A DNA stretch of 64,000 nt from Phylloscopus collybita (GCA_027886175.1 JAJNNQ010000075.1:82687001-82751000), one strand, 5' to 3'; positions 53,154-64,000 are shown, counted from the first letter of the stretch. The notes: generated by a model not told the origin, from the letters alone. Made by a program: numbers and translations.

Positions 53154-55400
53154 GAGGACTTTAGTACAGCTACTTTGTTTTTTAATTGCATAAAGCCGTT
53201 CATGAGTAGGGCTGCTGGCAGCAGTGAGTTAGCCTGGCAAGAGGGAGAGTGAGGTCACCTCAGTCCCCGGCCACTTCTCCGAGTTGTATTGCAGACGGTG
53301 GCTGCTCCTTGCAGAGAAAATCCAGAGCTGTGGCTACACCAGTCCACCCAATGGAGGATCTGGCCCAAAGCTGTCCAAATGACCTTAACTGTGTGTTCCT
53401 ACACTATGGGAACTGTGTCCTCAGAGGACACACGAGTGTGTTTAAGTCTACCCAAGAGAGAAAACAAAGCTGGCCAGGGAATAGTGTTGCTGCATCTAAG
53501 CACCTTGGGGTAAAGGCTCTGGAGTTAAAAAACAAAACCAAACCCACAGCTATTTGAGTCAAAGGGCAGTGCAATGCTGGCATGTGAGCAAATGTGCATA
53601 GACTACCCATGTGTAACATTCAGGCCAAAAATTGGAAGGAATTTCCCAACAGGGAGGACAGGGTGGCCCTGGGACAATCTTCCAGTTAGGGCAGAGGACA
53701 AATCAGCTGAGCTCAGTTCAAATAGATGTTCAGCTTGTGTATCTGCTGTGTTAGGGGCCCTCACTAACATGTAGGATGTGGTATCTCCAGCCACAAGGGA
53801 GAAAAGTGGAAACTTCAGGAGATGTCTCTTTGGTTCTGTGTTCTGGGCTTTTTCTGTGTGTAGATGAACATTTGAACCGTTTGAGAAAGGTAGATCTTCC
53901 GTCTCGCCACTCCCACCAAAGAAGAGAAGGGCTGGAAACTGTTTGCTAGAAACATTTCAAGTATCATCATTAACAATTATGTCCCCTAGAGCTTGCTGTC
54001 TTCTTCTGAGCGTGTGTATGTTTGCATGTAGAACATTTCTCTCACACATTTAAATCAGGGGACCTGGTGTGACCTCTATGAAGTCGGTGGCACAAGGGTG
54101 GTGCAAAGTAGTAGAAATAAATCAGAATGTATCAAACAGCCAGAACCGGAGCTCATCTACTTAGTTCTGACTTCTGCTGCGTGTCACTACTGTCAGAGGA
54201 GGTTTTGGGCACTAGTTTAAGTCTTTAATGGCCAGGTGCTGCCATCATCTTCTGTCAGTTTGTGCTCTTGAATTCCAAACAAGTTCCTGCTGGTCATTGC
54301 AGCTTTAGATATGGCTCAGCACAAACTCCACAGTCAGATAATTTTCAGATTTCTCTGTTCAGAAAGTGGATGGTTTTCATATACAGTAAGCATCTGCTTT
54401 GTTATTATAAAAAACTTTTAAAAGGCAGCTACATGATTCTATTGTAAATTCTTTGGGGAATACCTGTTTTCTGTGCCCTGTTTCATCTGCTTCTATGCGG
54501 TATGAACACAGTAAAGTCGAAGTGTGGAGAGATGTTTTATTAGGAAGGGTAAACCTTAATTTTATTATGGTTCTGTTTTATTTTATTACACATGTGCACT
54601 AAAAAGACCAACCAGCTAAAAATAATGTTTTGCTAAGAGTTTATCTAAGGGTTCTTAGTGATGATTTATCTCCCCTAATATTGACGTAACTGGTCAATTG
54701 CCCAGATATCCCAATTTATTGCAGTCCATTGCGTTTTTCATGAATATCTGGCAAGATGCTTCGCTGTGATTTTACAAAATGAATTAAAAAGGAGAGATCT
54801 CAGGCAGTCACAGCCCCATCCAGGAGGCATTACTCAGCTAAAACATCTCCAGGAGCATGAGATTTCTCCGAATTCCATATTGTGGTGTCCTTGCAGTATA
54901 AAACCTCACGTTTACACTAATTGAATGTATCTGATTTTCCTTTTCAGTAATTTGTTTTAAATCATGGGACGTGTTTTTTTTTGAAAAATGTTTCTATGTA
55001 ATGGCTGCTTCTCAGCAATTTTCTACAAGTAGTCATCTCAGTTAAGTTTAGTCGCTGAAATACAATGACAGACTAATGGCACCGAAACCTTTTCTGTGTC
55101 TACGCACAGAAAAAGCAGCTCTTTTTATGGTACGTGCGCGTATATACACATAGGTGTTTCCACCCACATTTCTATGTCTCTCTCCATCTTGGATTTGGAG
55201 AAATCATCTCCCTTTTCATAGGGGCAGACTGCCTGGGCTCAGTGCTTGGGTTCTGCGCCGAGGCAGCCAACGGGGAGAATGTGTCAGGTTGGGCACAGTA
55301 GGGTGAGCGCGGTCACTGGATCTGCCAAACCCTCTGACCATATCGAAGGAATACAAACATGGAGAGCGGGACAAAGTCCTGGAATAATTTTAACACAGAT
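53154..55400. other. Intergenic sequence upstream of PHLPP1
   Basis: Mainly AT-rich, turning abruptly GC-rich after about 55400. No exon was recognised. Segment 54655-54785 is a candidate conserved element by motif content only. Confidence 0.5.
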
Positions 55401-55577
55401 TCAGCCCGGCGCCGTGAGGAGGGGCAGCGGCACGCTACACCTCCCGGGCCAGCGCGGGGCAGCGGCGCCACTGCCGGCACGCCCCGGCCTCCCGCCCGCG
55501 CTCCCGCCCCGGAGCCTGCGCAGCGCCCGGGGCCGGCGGGAAGCCGTGGGACTGCCGGGACTTGCTGCCGCCGCGGG

Positions 55578-55593
55578 ACTACAGCTCCCAGCG
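55578..55593 (+). promoter_or_regulatory. ZNF143/THAP11-type promoter element
   Basis: ACTACAGCTCCCAGCG matches the vertebrate ACTACAnnTCCCA promoter motif bound by ZNF143 and partners, 385 bases upstream of the PHLPP1 start codon. Confidence 0.75.
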
Positions 55594-55679
55594 GCCCCCG
55601 CGCACCGCCCGGGCCGGCTGGGAGTCACGCTGTGTTTATCGGCGAGGCCCCGCCCCGCCGCGCGAGCGGTGGCGTCACC

Positions 55680-55687
55680 CTCGCGAG
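55680..55687. promoter_or_regulatory. CTCGCGAG palindrome (BANP-like)
   Basis: The palindrome CTCGCGAG is the core of the TCTCGCGAGA element bound by BANP at CpG-island promoters, with mismatched outer bases. A CRE-like GCGTCA ends three bases before it (55672-55677). Confidence 0.45.
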
Positions 55688-55717
55688 CCTCCCTCGCTCC
55701 CCGTGGGCTGGTTAATA

Positions 55718-55828
55718 TTCATGAGCCGCGCGCGCGCGGGGAGCGGCGGACGGCGGCGGGATCGCTCGCTCCTCGCCTGCTTCCCTCCCTCCCTAATGGC
55801 GCTGGCGACAGCCGGGCAGCGGGACTGA
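55718..55828 (+). CDS. Upstream ORF(s) in PHLPP1 5' leader
   Basis: An ATG near 55721, in 'attcatgagccg', opens a frame of about 36 codons. A second ATG at 55796 in the same frame gives ten codons, MALATAGQRD. Both stop at TGA 55826-55828, 149 bases before the PHLPP1 ATG. The second ATG has G at +4 but C at -3, so it is of moderate strength. Such uORFs usually lower translation of the main ORF (inference); whether the leader includes them depends on the unknown start site. Confidence 0.4.
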   Translation, partial: FMSRARAGSGGRRRDRSLLACFPPSLMALATAGQRD

Positions 55829-55977
55829 GCCGGGCACCGGCGGAATGCTTCCCGCGGCTGCTACGTAATCCCCTCCACCCCCGGGACGCGGCGCCGCGCT
55901 CCGCTCGGCCCCCCCGCGCCGCGGCGAGCGGCGCTCCCAGCAGGGCGGCGGCGGCGGCATCCCCGGCCCCGCGGGCG

Positions 55978-57328
55978 ATGGAGCCCGCGCAGCAGCGAGC
56001 GGCAGAAGCCCCGGCGGCGGGAAGCGGACGGGGAGAGCCGGAGAACGGCTCCCCGGGCAGGAGGAGCCAGACGGAGAGCGGCGCGGAGCCGTCGGGCGGC
56101 GGCGGGCAGCTGGACGGCAAAGCAGCCGGCGGCCCGCGGCGGAGGCGAGGGGGAGCCGGCGGCTTCGCTCCTCCCGCGGCGCTGGCGGCCAGCGGGACTC
56201 CGGCGGCCCCCGGCGGGGCCGGCAGCGCTAACTCCCTGCTCCTGCGGCGGGGAAGGTTGAAGAGGAACCTCTCCACCGCCTCCCCCTCTGCCGGCGGCGC
56301 CCCGGCCCCCTCGCTGGGCACCCGCAGCTTGGACAGGAAGGCGCTGCTGCTGCTGAAGCCGCCCCGGCAGCTGCAGCCCCTGCAGCCCCCGGAGCGGGAC
56401 TGGGTGCGGCGGGACCTGCAGCGGGGCTGTGTCCACGTCTACGAGCGGCACATGAACTGCTACCTGCGCCCGGTGCTCTGCACCCTGGAGACCACGGCGG
56501 CCGAGGTGGCGGCCCGGCTGCAGCAGCTCGGCCACCGGGGCGGCAGCAGCGTGGTGCGAGTGCTGGGCAAGGCGGGCGCGCCGCCGCCGCAACCCCCACC
56601 CGAGCCGCCGGCGGGCCCCGCCGAGGCGCCGCCCGAGCCCGGGGCCGAGGGGCTGCGGCCGCAGCCGGACGAGAAGCCCAGGAGCCGGCGGGGGACGCGG
56701 AGCGGGCTGTCCGGAGCAGGCTGCGGGGAAGCGGCGCGGCCCGACCGCCTGCCGCTGTGCAGCGGCGCCGAGGAGAGCGATTTGGCCGGCGGCCGGCCGA
56801 GCCCGGCGCCCTCAGACTTCAGCCCCGGGGCGCCGCCGGCCGAACTGTACCTTGCGGGGCCGCCGCTCTCCTGCCCCTCCCTGTTGGGGGAGCTGGGGCC
56901 GACCGGCTCCGACACCGAGAGCTTCAGCCCCAGCGCCGAGAGCGTCTCCGACCGGCTGGACCCCTACAGCAGCGGCGGCGGCGGTGGCTCGTCCTCTTCG
57001 GACGAGCTGGAGGTGGAGCCGGCGCCCCCCGACGGGATGGAAGAAGCAGGTGCGGGGCCGGGCCGGGACCCCCCCTGCCCGGGCGAGCTGCTCCCGGGGC
57101 GGGCAGTGGGGGTGCCGGCGGGCGCGGCCGGCGGGCGGGAGCAGCCAGCGGGGCCGCCCGCCCTGTATGTACAGCTGCACGGGGAGACCAGCCGGCGGTT
57201 GGAGGCCCACGAGAAGCCGCTGCAGATCCAGAACGACTACCTCTCTCAGCTGGGCTTCCGGGACCTGTGGCGGGTGCAGGAGGAGGGCATGGACTCGGAG
57301 ACCGGCTGCCTCATTCGCTTCTACGCCG
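55978..57328 (+). CDS. PHLPP1: PHLPP1, first coding exon
   Basis: PHLPP1 dephosphorylates the hydrophobic motif of AKT, PKC and related AGC kinases. This exon encodes 450 residues plus one base (phase-1 donor GTGAGC at 57329). Seen in order: Ala/Gly/Pro-rich start MEPAQQ; LLLRRGRLKRNLS near residues 87-99; an RA-like segment with GCVHVYERHMNCYLRPVLC near 149-200; Pro-rich linker; Ser cluster SDTESFSPSAESVSDRLDPY near 310-329; and LYVQLHGETSRRLE leading to GCLIRFYA, where the PH region begins. The long human form is about 1,717 residues; PH, leucine-rich repeats and the PP2C domain lie on later exons outside the window. The ATG has G at -3 and +4. The frame stays open for about 244 codons upstream, so the start rests on similarity to the known MEPA N terminus. 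PHLPP2 is less likely, given the ZCCHC2 neighbour and the long N-terminal extension. Confidence 0.95.
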
Positions 57329-57458
57329 GTGAGCGGAGGCCGGGGGGGCGACCGTGGGGAGGGGGCGGGAGCCGCGCCCACCGCCCCAGCTGCTGGCGCG
57401 GCGGGCGCCAGGGTGAGCGGAGGGCGTGCGGGCGGCTGGGCGCTGCTCCTCCGCCAGG

Positions 57459-57522
57459 CTGTCCCCTGTCACGGGGAAGGTGGCCCGGGGCTGTCCCCTG
57501 TCACGGGGAAGGCGGCCCGCGG
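57459..57522. repeat. Tandem duplication, 2 x 32 bp
   Basis: Copies at 57459-57490 and 57491-57522 share 'ctgtcccctgtcacggggaa' and differ at two or three positions. They lie in the GC-rich start of intron 1, about 130 bases after the donor. Confidence 0.85.
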
Positions 57523-59995
57523 GTGTCTCCGCGCCGGGGAGGGGCCGTGCCGGGAGGTCCTCGGCGGCGGCGGCGGCGGGAAGCGCTGCCCCGAGTCAGC
57601 TGCCGGGAGAAGCCGCGATGTTAGCGGCGCTCGGGCTGCTCCAGCGCTGTGCCCAGGGCAGCCTCCCCTTCCTTTAGCGCCTCGGTAATGGAGGTCGCGC
57701 TTGTGTTGTTATCCCGTTCCCAGCAGCGGTACTGGGTGTTCGAGGTTAAATCAGCCTTAATCTACTACTGCTTTCCCTGGTGACGAGGCATTGCATCGGT
57801 GCCGCTGCCGGGCACGGGAGGTCGAAGGCTGTTTGTTCCAAATGTTTGCGGGATGCCGGCAGCTCGCTCACGGTTTAATGGAGCTGCGTGTTCGCTCCCG
57901 GGAGCGCCGAGCCCGCCCCATCGCGGAGCCGCGGGCACGGCGGGCTCGCTCCCAAGGGGGAAGGAAGCCCCGCGCAGTTCTTGCCCCTGAAATCGGTTCC
58001 AACAGTACAGGGCGCGCAGATGCTTCAGCAGAGAGCCGTGCATTCCTGCAAAGAAAATCCTGCACTTGGCTTTCTGCGTTGTTGGCATCAGTTTTTCCCG
58101 ATAGAATGGTGGGACTTCGCTTGAGAGACTGAGGGCAGTAAGCGAGAAAAGCAGGGGAAGCACAGGTCCCCCCCGTCTTTGGAAGCGGGGTGGTCAAAAC
58201 CTTTATAATGAAAAGGGAGAAGCTTTGTAATGCAGCTTTGCTGTTACAACATACACTACAGAATTTGGAGAGTGTTGGGTGGAAAAGTTAGCTCCCACGT
58301 TGTAATTATGCAACCTTCTGCAGTTTTAGGGAGGTTTAAAAATACCTTGTGTGTCAGTTGACTTGGTTTGTACAGAAGATTTACTGTAATCTCGGAATTT
58401 CTTGGATTTTAACTATCCTGTACACCTCTTCAAAAATAAGCCTGTTTAATGTCGAAGTATGCATTCAAATACCTTGTAAGTTTTTCTATGGAACAGGTAA
58501 ATGTGATATCCTAAGATGAGGTCGTGCTAGCAAAGTAGCACATGCCATCCATCCCCTTGCTGGCCTGGCTGAGCAGAATGGTCTTTCAATGAACCGTGAG
58601 AATTCAGTGCTTTAACTTCGAAAAATACAGAGATTCTTTTCTAGAGTGAATTCTGCTGAATGTCAGATGGAGTCGGTAATGGTGGGGTGGGAAGGAGAAC
58701 AGTATGCTGGATAAGTGCCCTTCTTTATTCAGAAGAGAATGTGGGAGTGGTGGCAAGTGGTCAATTGAGCTTTTCTTCAGATTTTTCTGATTGTACAATG
58801 ACCCTGGGTTAACGAGTGCAAAAGTAGTATTTGTGAAAGGAATTGACAGAAATAGGTAAGATGCATTTGGGTTAAAAAGTGGCTTAAAATACTTTTTTTT
58901 TTTTCAGATGATGATTGTGGTCTTTTGTGTTTCTCTGCCTGCTCTTGAGGATAGAAGTCAGCAGGTGATGCTGGGAGAGATGTTGCTTCCTTTATTTCCA
59001 GTCCCACCCCAGCATTAAATGGGGATGCACACACGTGTTTTAAATTGGGACAGCTGTGTGTCTCCTTTTCTAACAGGATGTTTTCTAAAGAAAACACAAT
59101 CAGGAAACATAGTGAAGCCTTACACACAGTTTGCATGTAGTTTTAATGCATTAAATGATTAATTATGCATGCTAAATGAGGATGCTGCAACTCTGTTTTA
59201 TTTCAGTGTCTCAACTTGACTGCTAACATAGCTCGTACATTTTAGACTTCCTTGTACAAAACTACTGGGATAGAAGGGTATTTCTGTGAGCATACATAGG
59301 ATTAAATTAATGCAAATTTCTTATGCAAGTTCTTATGCTAACAAGTATGCCTCTGTACTTCAAAAGTGCAGCGTTTTTTGAAATCCTTATCTCTTTGAGG
59401 GGATCTGTGATCAACATCTAAAACACCTGTGATCAGGTGCTTGTAACAGAAGGGTTGCAGCATCTAAGGTAGCAGACCAGCCAAAAACAGCTAAGAAAAT
59501 ATTACTGACATGTAATCATACTGATTTTATGTAACGGTCTTGGCAAGGTATCTCTGCTTCCTTATTTTATACACACACAACCCAAAGATGAAAGGGAGGG
59601 AAGGAGAGACACTTAAAGAGAATACTCGTCAAATTACACTGGAAAGGGGAGCAATTTTTTTGGCCCCACAGTTAAGTGTTTTGTTTAAGAGAAATACCTT
59701 TTTAATAAATGATCCTCCAGGATCATACCCTAAGGAAAGCTTTAAAACAGTGATTTCCTGTTTGCCTAGGACTTGGTTGATTTAAGCGGCCTGGCTTGTC
59801 CCAATGGATAGAGAACCACTAGCATCTCTATCCCTGTAATTTCCTGCAAGCTGTCTCAGTAGGATTTGGTGATACTGGTCTTGTACTGATGTAAAATGGC
59901 ATAAACCTAGGTTGGATTTATTGCATTGCTTCTAAAAGGAATTCCTTCACCTAATCCCTCTGGAGTGGGGAGAAAAGAAGAGAGCAAAGTGATGA

Positions 59996-60014
59996 TTTTT
60001 TTTTTTTTTTTTTT
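59996..60014. repeat. Poly(T) run, 19 bases
   Basis: Nineteen consecutive T within PHLPP1 intron 1. Confidence 0.85.
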
Positions 60015-62519
60015 AAATTTCTGAGGAGAGACAGTTTTAAGACTGGAAGATGACTGTGCTGAAACTTACCATTACAAATTACACATAAGACAATACAGCA
60101 AATAATTTTAGTGATTACTGGAGGCTGGTAATTTCTCCTGATGTGGAATCCGGCAAACACAGATTAAAAAATTATTGCTAGGAGAACTGCAGAGAATCAG
60201 ATTTTTCTGCTATGACAAAACAGTTTTCTTAATAAATAACAGTCCACAAATACTCTGGAAATGAAATATCTGGTCTTAAAAACCCTCAAAACCAAAATGG
60301 GACACTAAGAAGGTAAAAGTGCTTCCTGTACATTGCCTTGGTTTGTTTCAGAATGTGGTTAGTGCATATTTATTCTGGTGTCTCCTCTCATTTTCTTCCT
60401 TAAGAGTGTGAATGTGGTTGGTTTCGTCAGTGTCTTGACTCTTAAACATTAAATGGATAACACCAATGCTAAAACAAAATCCCTTACAGCTTTGAGGGGC
60501 TGATCCTACTTCCTTTAACATCAATTTTAGCAAAATCGGGCATTAATGATTGGTCAAGCATGTCAATTTTTCTCTCTGTTGAAATCTATCTTAACAAAAG
60601 ATAATACCCTCAAAGTTTGAGATACTTAATCTCTAAAAAGCCATGGTTAGATAGCTTTCTGTTGAGATACTGCGTGACTGAGTTATGGAACTGCGTAAGA
60701 ATCCATAGTGCAATTACAGTCATGATATTGTCGCTGGGAGACCGATTAGGTCAGACTTCCTAAACTATTCCTAAAACCTCAGGAGTGGCTGTGATCCAGA
60801 AGGCTTCTTGCAAACAAGTTATAGTATTCCTTATTGCTTTGCAAAAATTAATTTTTGTCCAGTGGCCTTGACATCCCAATACTTTGCACGTAGGAGGAGA
60901 AACAGACTAATACAGCAGTCTCATTAAAAGCTGCAAAACTGCTTCTTTGTTTTAGATAAAAAATAAGCATGGAATTATATGCAGTGCTGTGTTCTGGAGC
61001 TTCTGTATGGCAAGGGGCATGAGTAATATGATCCTGGTCTTGAAGACTGGTTCAGTACAATGGATGTTTGAGGCTTTTTTGTTTTAGTGATGAAAGGTGA
61101 TGTTGTTTCTGATTCTGGCACTTGGCCACCATTAAATTCTCTGCCCCCTGATGTGACATAGGGCTTCTGCACCTGCCAGTGTCATCAAATATATCACTTT
61201 TTCAGTAGGTGACTGCCTATAGGCAGAATACTAAGAAATGCCAGATGTAATTAAGGGTGTTAATTTTGCATCTGTCTGTCAGATGTTATTTGGGAAGGGA
61301 TCCTTTTGGCTCATGTGGCCTTTTAGAAAGCTGTGAAAAGGAAAAATTAATCTAGCTTGGTCTTGAAGTACATTATAAGGGATGTTGTTCTGTCCAGTAA
61401 AAAGGGAGGGAAAGATCTTGTGTCAGGGTCAGTTGCAGTGCTCGGAGCAATAGCGTTTGCTCGCCTTCTTTAAAAATCCGTACATCCTGTAGTTGGGATC
61501 ATACTAAGACTTCCAGCTAGATGGGTGGAAACATGGTTTTAGATGCTTAGTTTAGAAGGTGCCAGAGGCCTGGCAGTGGAGAGCTTTGTGGAATGTGTTG
61601 AATTGCTGGCTGCTTGTTGTGCTACTTGGTGAATAACACAGTTCAGCTATTTAATACATTGATAAACTCGATTTAAGGTGACTAAGTGCTGTTATGGGGG
61701 GGAAGCATGCCAGAGACACCCTTTTTACTACTGAGTGTGGGGGAACAGCTGTGCCCTAAAGAGCTGCTTTTGGAGCACATGGATGTCTTCTTGCAGGTGT
61801 GATTGGATAGGAGAGGTCTCTGTGAACTTGTCTGAAACAGAAAGGAAAAACAACCTTTGCCTAGGGCTGCTATGATTGATTCTTTTTTTCTTCCTAACGT
61901 GAATTGGATGAATATTCCTTACCTTGTAATCATTTATGTGTTGGCATCTCCTGCAGAGAGAAGTAAAACCTAAAATTTTCCTCTTTGAGAAATTCGCATT
62001 TCAGCTACAAAGCAGTTTAAATCTGGGCTGGGTCCATGTTGGTCCCAAGGTAATGGCATTTCTGTTTTGCAGGAAAGTTTAAAATGGTTGCATTGCCTTT
62101 GGCCGGCTCCACCTGCTTATCTGCTGTTGGAATGGGGTCTTTCTGAGGTAGGCAGCTTTCAGGGGGGCTCTCGGGCTCCTGTGAAGGAGGAGCCATGCAG
62201 ATAATGCTGGAATGCTGGTGCAGCTGCAGCTGAGCTTTGGTATGTGACAGCTGTTAAGTGCAATGGTCTTTGCAACTTTTAAATTCTGTTGTACTCCTGG
62301 CTGGCATCCATAACTTAAGTACGTGTTAAGTACCGACACGGGAGATTTCAGTGTGATGTACATAGCAGTTACTATATATACTAAATATGTAGTACCTAAT
62401 TTGGTACATCCAGGAGCTGAATTTCTTCACTACTGCAGCACAGAGCATGGCATTCTTTTCCCATTCTTTTTTCTTAATGTATTTTGATACTGTCCGTCTT
62501 GCAATTTTTACCAATTATT

Positions 62520-62543
62520 CCCCCCCCCCCCCTTTTTTTTTTT
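62520..62543. repeat. C13-T11 homopurine/homopyrimidine block
   Basis: Thirteen C followed by eleven T form a 24-base pyrimidine strand in intron 1 that could adopt triplex or i-motif forms. It is likely length-variable. Confidence 0.85.
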
Positions 62544-64000
62544 AAAGCTGTACACACATCCTTTTGATGCTGGAATTGCTGATGTACCTAAGAACCCTTC
62601 TGTCATTAAAGCATCCATCTGTTCTATTAGGACACTGACAGACTGCTATGCATCTAAGGCACTACATGGTTCTTGGGAAGGTACTGCTTAATAGTATGAA
62701 AAAAAAGGATTAATTTGTTCCATTTTTAGCAACTGGTGTGTGCTTCTTAACTATCAAAACCTACATTGATAGTTAAAAAACATCTCTTTATAAAACAGTA
62801 TGAAGAGATATGTATTTGTTATTTAAGTGGTCCTGTAGAAGAGAGGCATGTATAGGATAACCTGCCTGAGGAGGTCACTTTGAAAAATTTATGCATACAG
62901 AATTCCATAGAATAGAAGTTTAGAGATGGAAATCCTGGAGACTGCTATTTCTTATATTCAGCTTTCTAATTTGGAGGGAGCCTGTGCCTCACATGCTTAC
63001 AGCTTCATTTCCCACTGCGTTTAAGGGGTGATCGTTATGAATAGCTATTTAAGCTATTAGAATATTAATTTAGGGGGAAAAAAGAAAAAGAAACCAAAGA
63101 CTGACCTTCTATTTGCCTTGGACAGAAGCAAAGGTAGTTTGACTTGGTCTTCAGTGTTTCATTATTTCACTGCTTTTGTAAGAGGGCACACTGGTTCAGA
63201 TCAAAGTGCTCGTGTACTTGTTTTCAGCTTCCCTTGGGTCAGTTTCATTGCTCTATTTTAGAACTTTTGTGCTCTAATGAGGATTTGCACTCTGGGAAGC
63301 TGTTTGTCTGGAGTAGCTTTGTAATAACTATTCTTTAACCCGGAGAACTCAATGCTGTGGTTACCTTTGAGGGTATTTTGGTAAAATATTTTGTGTGTAT
63401 GTATTCAGATGGAATAGATTTTGATGCTTCAAGTCAGTTGCAGTTTGTGTGGGAAAACTTAACCCAAGTAAAAAGGGTGGGGTGTGGTGCACCAAAATAT
63501 CTTCAGGTTTGTAAACTTCACTGTGTTGGCCATGTGATTCCAGCTTAGTTTTTATTCCTCCGACATGTTTAGGAGAAATGCAACTGACCTTCATAAACAA
63601 CTAAAAAGTTTTAAACTCACTGAAAAATGAATGTGCCTTAACTTTTTCTATATTTGGCTCTAAGACAGGAATTCTGAAACACTAAGCCCTTCACAGGATA
63701 TTTAAGAAACATCACAGGAGGACAATGGTCCTCATTTAAAACAAACAAACAAACAAAAACAAGCAATGATACCTTTCTTATGAAAATCATTTGAGAGATT
63801 GGAAACCTGTTAAAATTACACCGGCATGGTAGTGTCAGAGTTGTGTATAGATTTGAGGTAGTTAAAGTCTATAAATTTTATGGCAGAAAACTTCTGTGAA
63901 AATTCTAGATTTTTCAGTTTTGTGCTTCATTCCAAAGCGCCGTGTTTTATTCTTCGTGTAACTTTTGTTCTTAAATAGCTTTTCTGGACAGTTGAATTGG

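Larger units (their letters stand above)
55400..57700 (+). promoter_or_regulatory. PHLPP1: PHLPP1 CpG island and promoter region
   Basis: Dense CpG and very high GC begin near 55400 and run through the first coding exon into the start of intron 1. Upstream of the start codon lie a ZNF143-type ACTACA..TCCCA element (55578), GC boxes such as 'ccccgccccgcc' near 55648, a CRE-like GCGTCA (55672-55677) and a CTCGCGAG palindrome (55680-55687). The layout is that of a TATA-less CpG-island promoter with probably dispersed start sites. The transcription start was not determined. Confidence 0.85.
57329..64000 (+). other. PHLPP1: PHLPP1 intron 1 (5' part)
   Basis: Begins GTGAGC and continues past the right edge. 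CpG-rich to about 58000, then AT-rich. Contains a 32-bp tandem duplication (57459-57522), a T19 run (59996-60014) and a C13-T11 block (62520-62543). A short AAAC repeat (about 63741-63757) and a TAAT-rich segment at 59130-59180 are also present. The expected second exon (start of the PH domain) was not found. Open frames here lack a phase-1 acceptor. Confidence 0.85.

Noticed and set aside
55719..56592. Long - strand ORFs (200 and 243 codons) opposite PHLPP1 exon 1
   Set aside because: Ala/Gly/Pro/Arg-rich translations of CpG-island DNA; antisense shadows of the real coding frame.
58911..58950. T-rich tract ending in CAG, resembling an acceptor for PHLPP1 exon 2
   Set aside because: The sequence after it does not encode the expected start of the PH domain and has no supporting donor in frame.
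62062..62160. 'ttttgcag' acceptor-like site with a short open frame in PHLPP1 intron 1
   Set aside because: The frame gives no PH-domain-like sequence and stops after about 24 codons without a usable donor.
62900..62960. 'ccatagaatagaagtttagag' resembling an antisense CR1 end
   Set aside because: Only the first bases resemble CR1; the following sequence does not keep the expected order.

Overview
This is a window of vertebrate nuclear DNA, almost certainly from a bird. Genes are split by introns with GT/AG borders. The interspersed repeats are CR1-type LINE pieces whose 3' ends read toward 'ccattctatgattctatg', plus one degraded retroviral LTR-like piece. CR1 dominance and sparse repeats are typical of birds. 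The LTR resembles ones I associate with songbirds, but I cannot fix the order or species from sequence alone.

Two protein-coding genes are supported, both on the + strand. Positions 1-17,790 hold the 3' part of ZCCHC2. Nine exons can be assembled in one continuous reading frame (216-310, 3595-3678, 5504-5561, 8231-8369, 9827-9891, 10750-10844, 12441-12569, 13256-14764, 15763-15830), followed by a 3'UTR of about 1.9 kb and a poly(A) signal at 17763. They encode about 747 C-terminal residues, ending in a CCHC zinc knuckle and a short tail carried on a separate small exon. The 5' exons lie off the left edge.

Positions 55,400-57,700 hold a strong CpG island with the promoter region and first coding exon (55978-57328) of PHLPP1, a PH-domain and leucine-rich-repeat protein phosphatase. 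The rest of the window is its first intron; no second exon was recognised. The order ZCCHC2 then PHLPP1 on the same strand matches my recollection of the human 18q21.33 arrangement.

Between the genes lie about 37.5 kb with no convincing protein-coding gene. This stretch holds CR1 fragments (about 20008-20130, 20285-20805, 28090-28345, 30715-31140, 39900-40180, 45608-45755), one LTR-like fragment (about 40524-40880), homopolymer and tandem repeats, a CpG-rich patch near 24.3-24.8 kb, and a near-perfect 24-bp-arm palindrome at 41362-41411. Several AT-rich segments dense in homeodomain-like motifs could be conserved enhancers, but that needs alignment.

The two genes act in separate pathways: ZCCHC2 in RNA tailing and RNA binding, PHLPP1 in dephosphorylating AKT/PKC-type kinases. 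I see no previously undescribed molecular system here. The most useful observations are a terminal ZCCHC2 exon that simple ORF reading misses, the promoter elements and upstream ORFs of PHLPP1, a possible alternative ZCCHC2 ending in an intron, and the palindrome.
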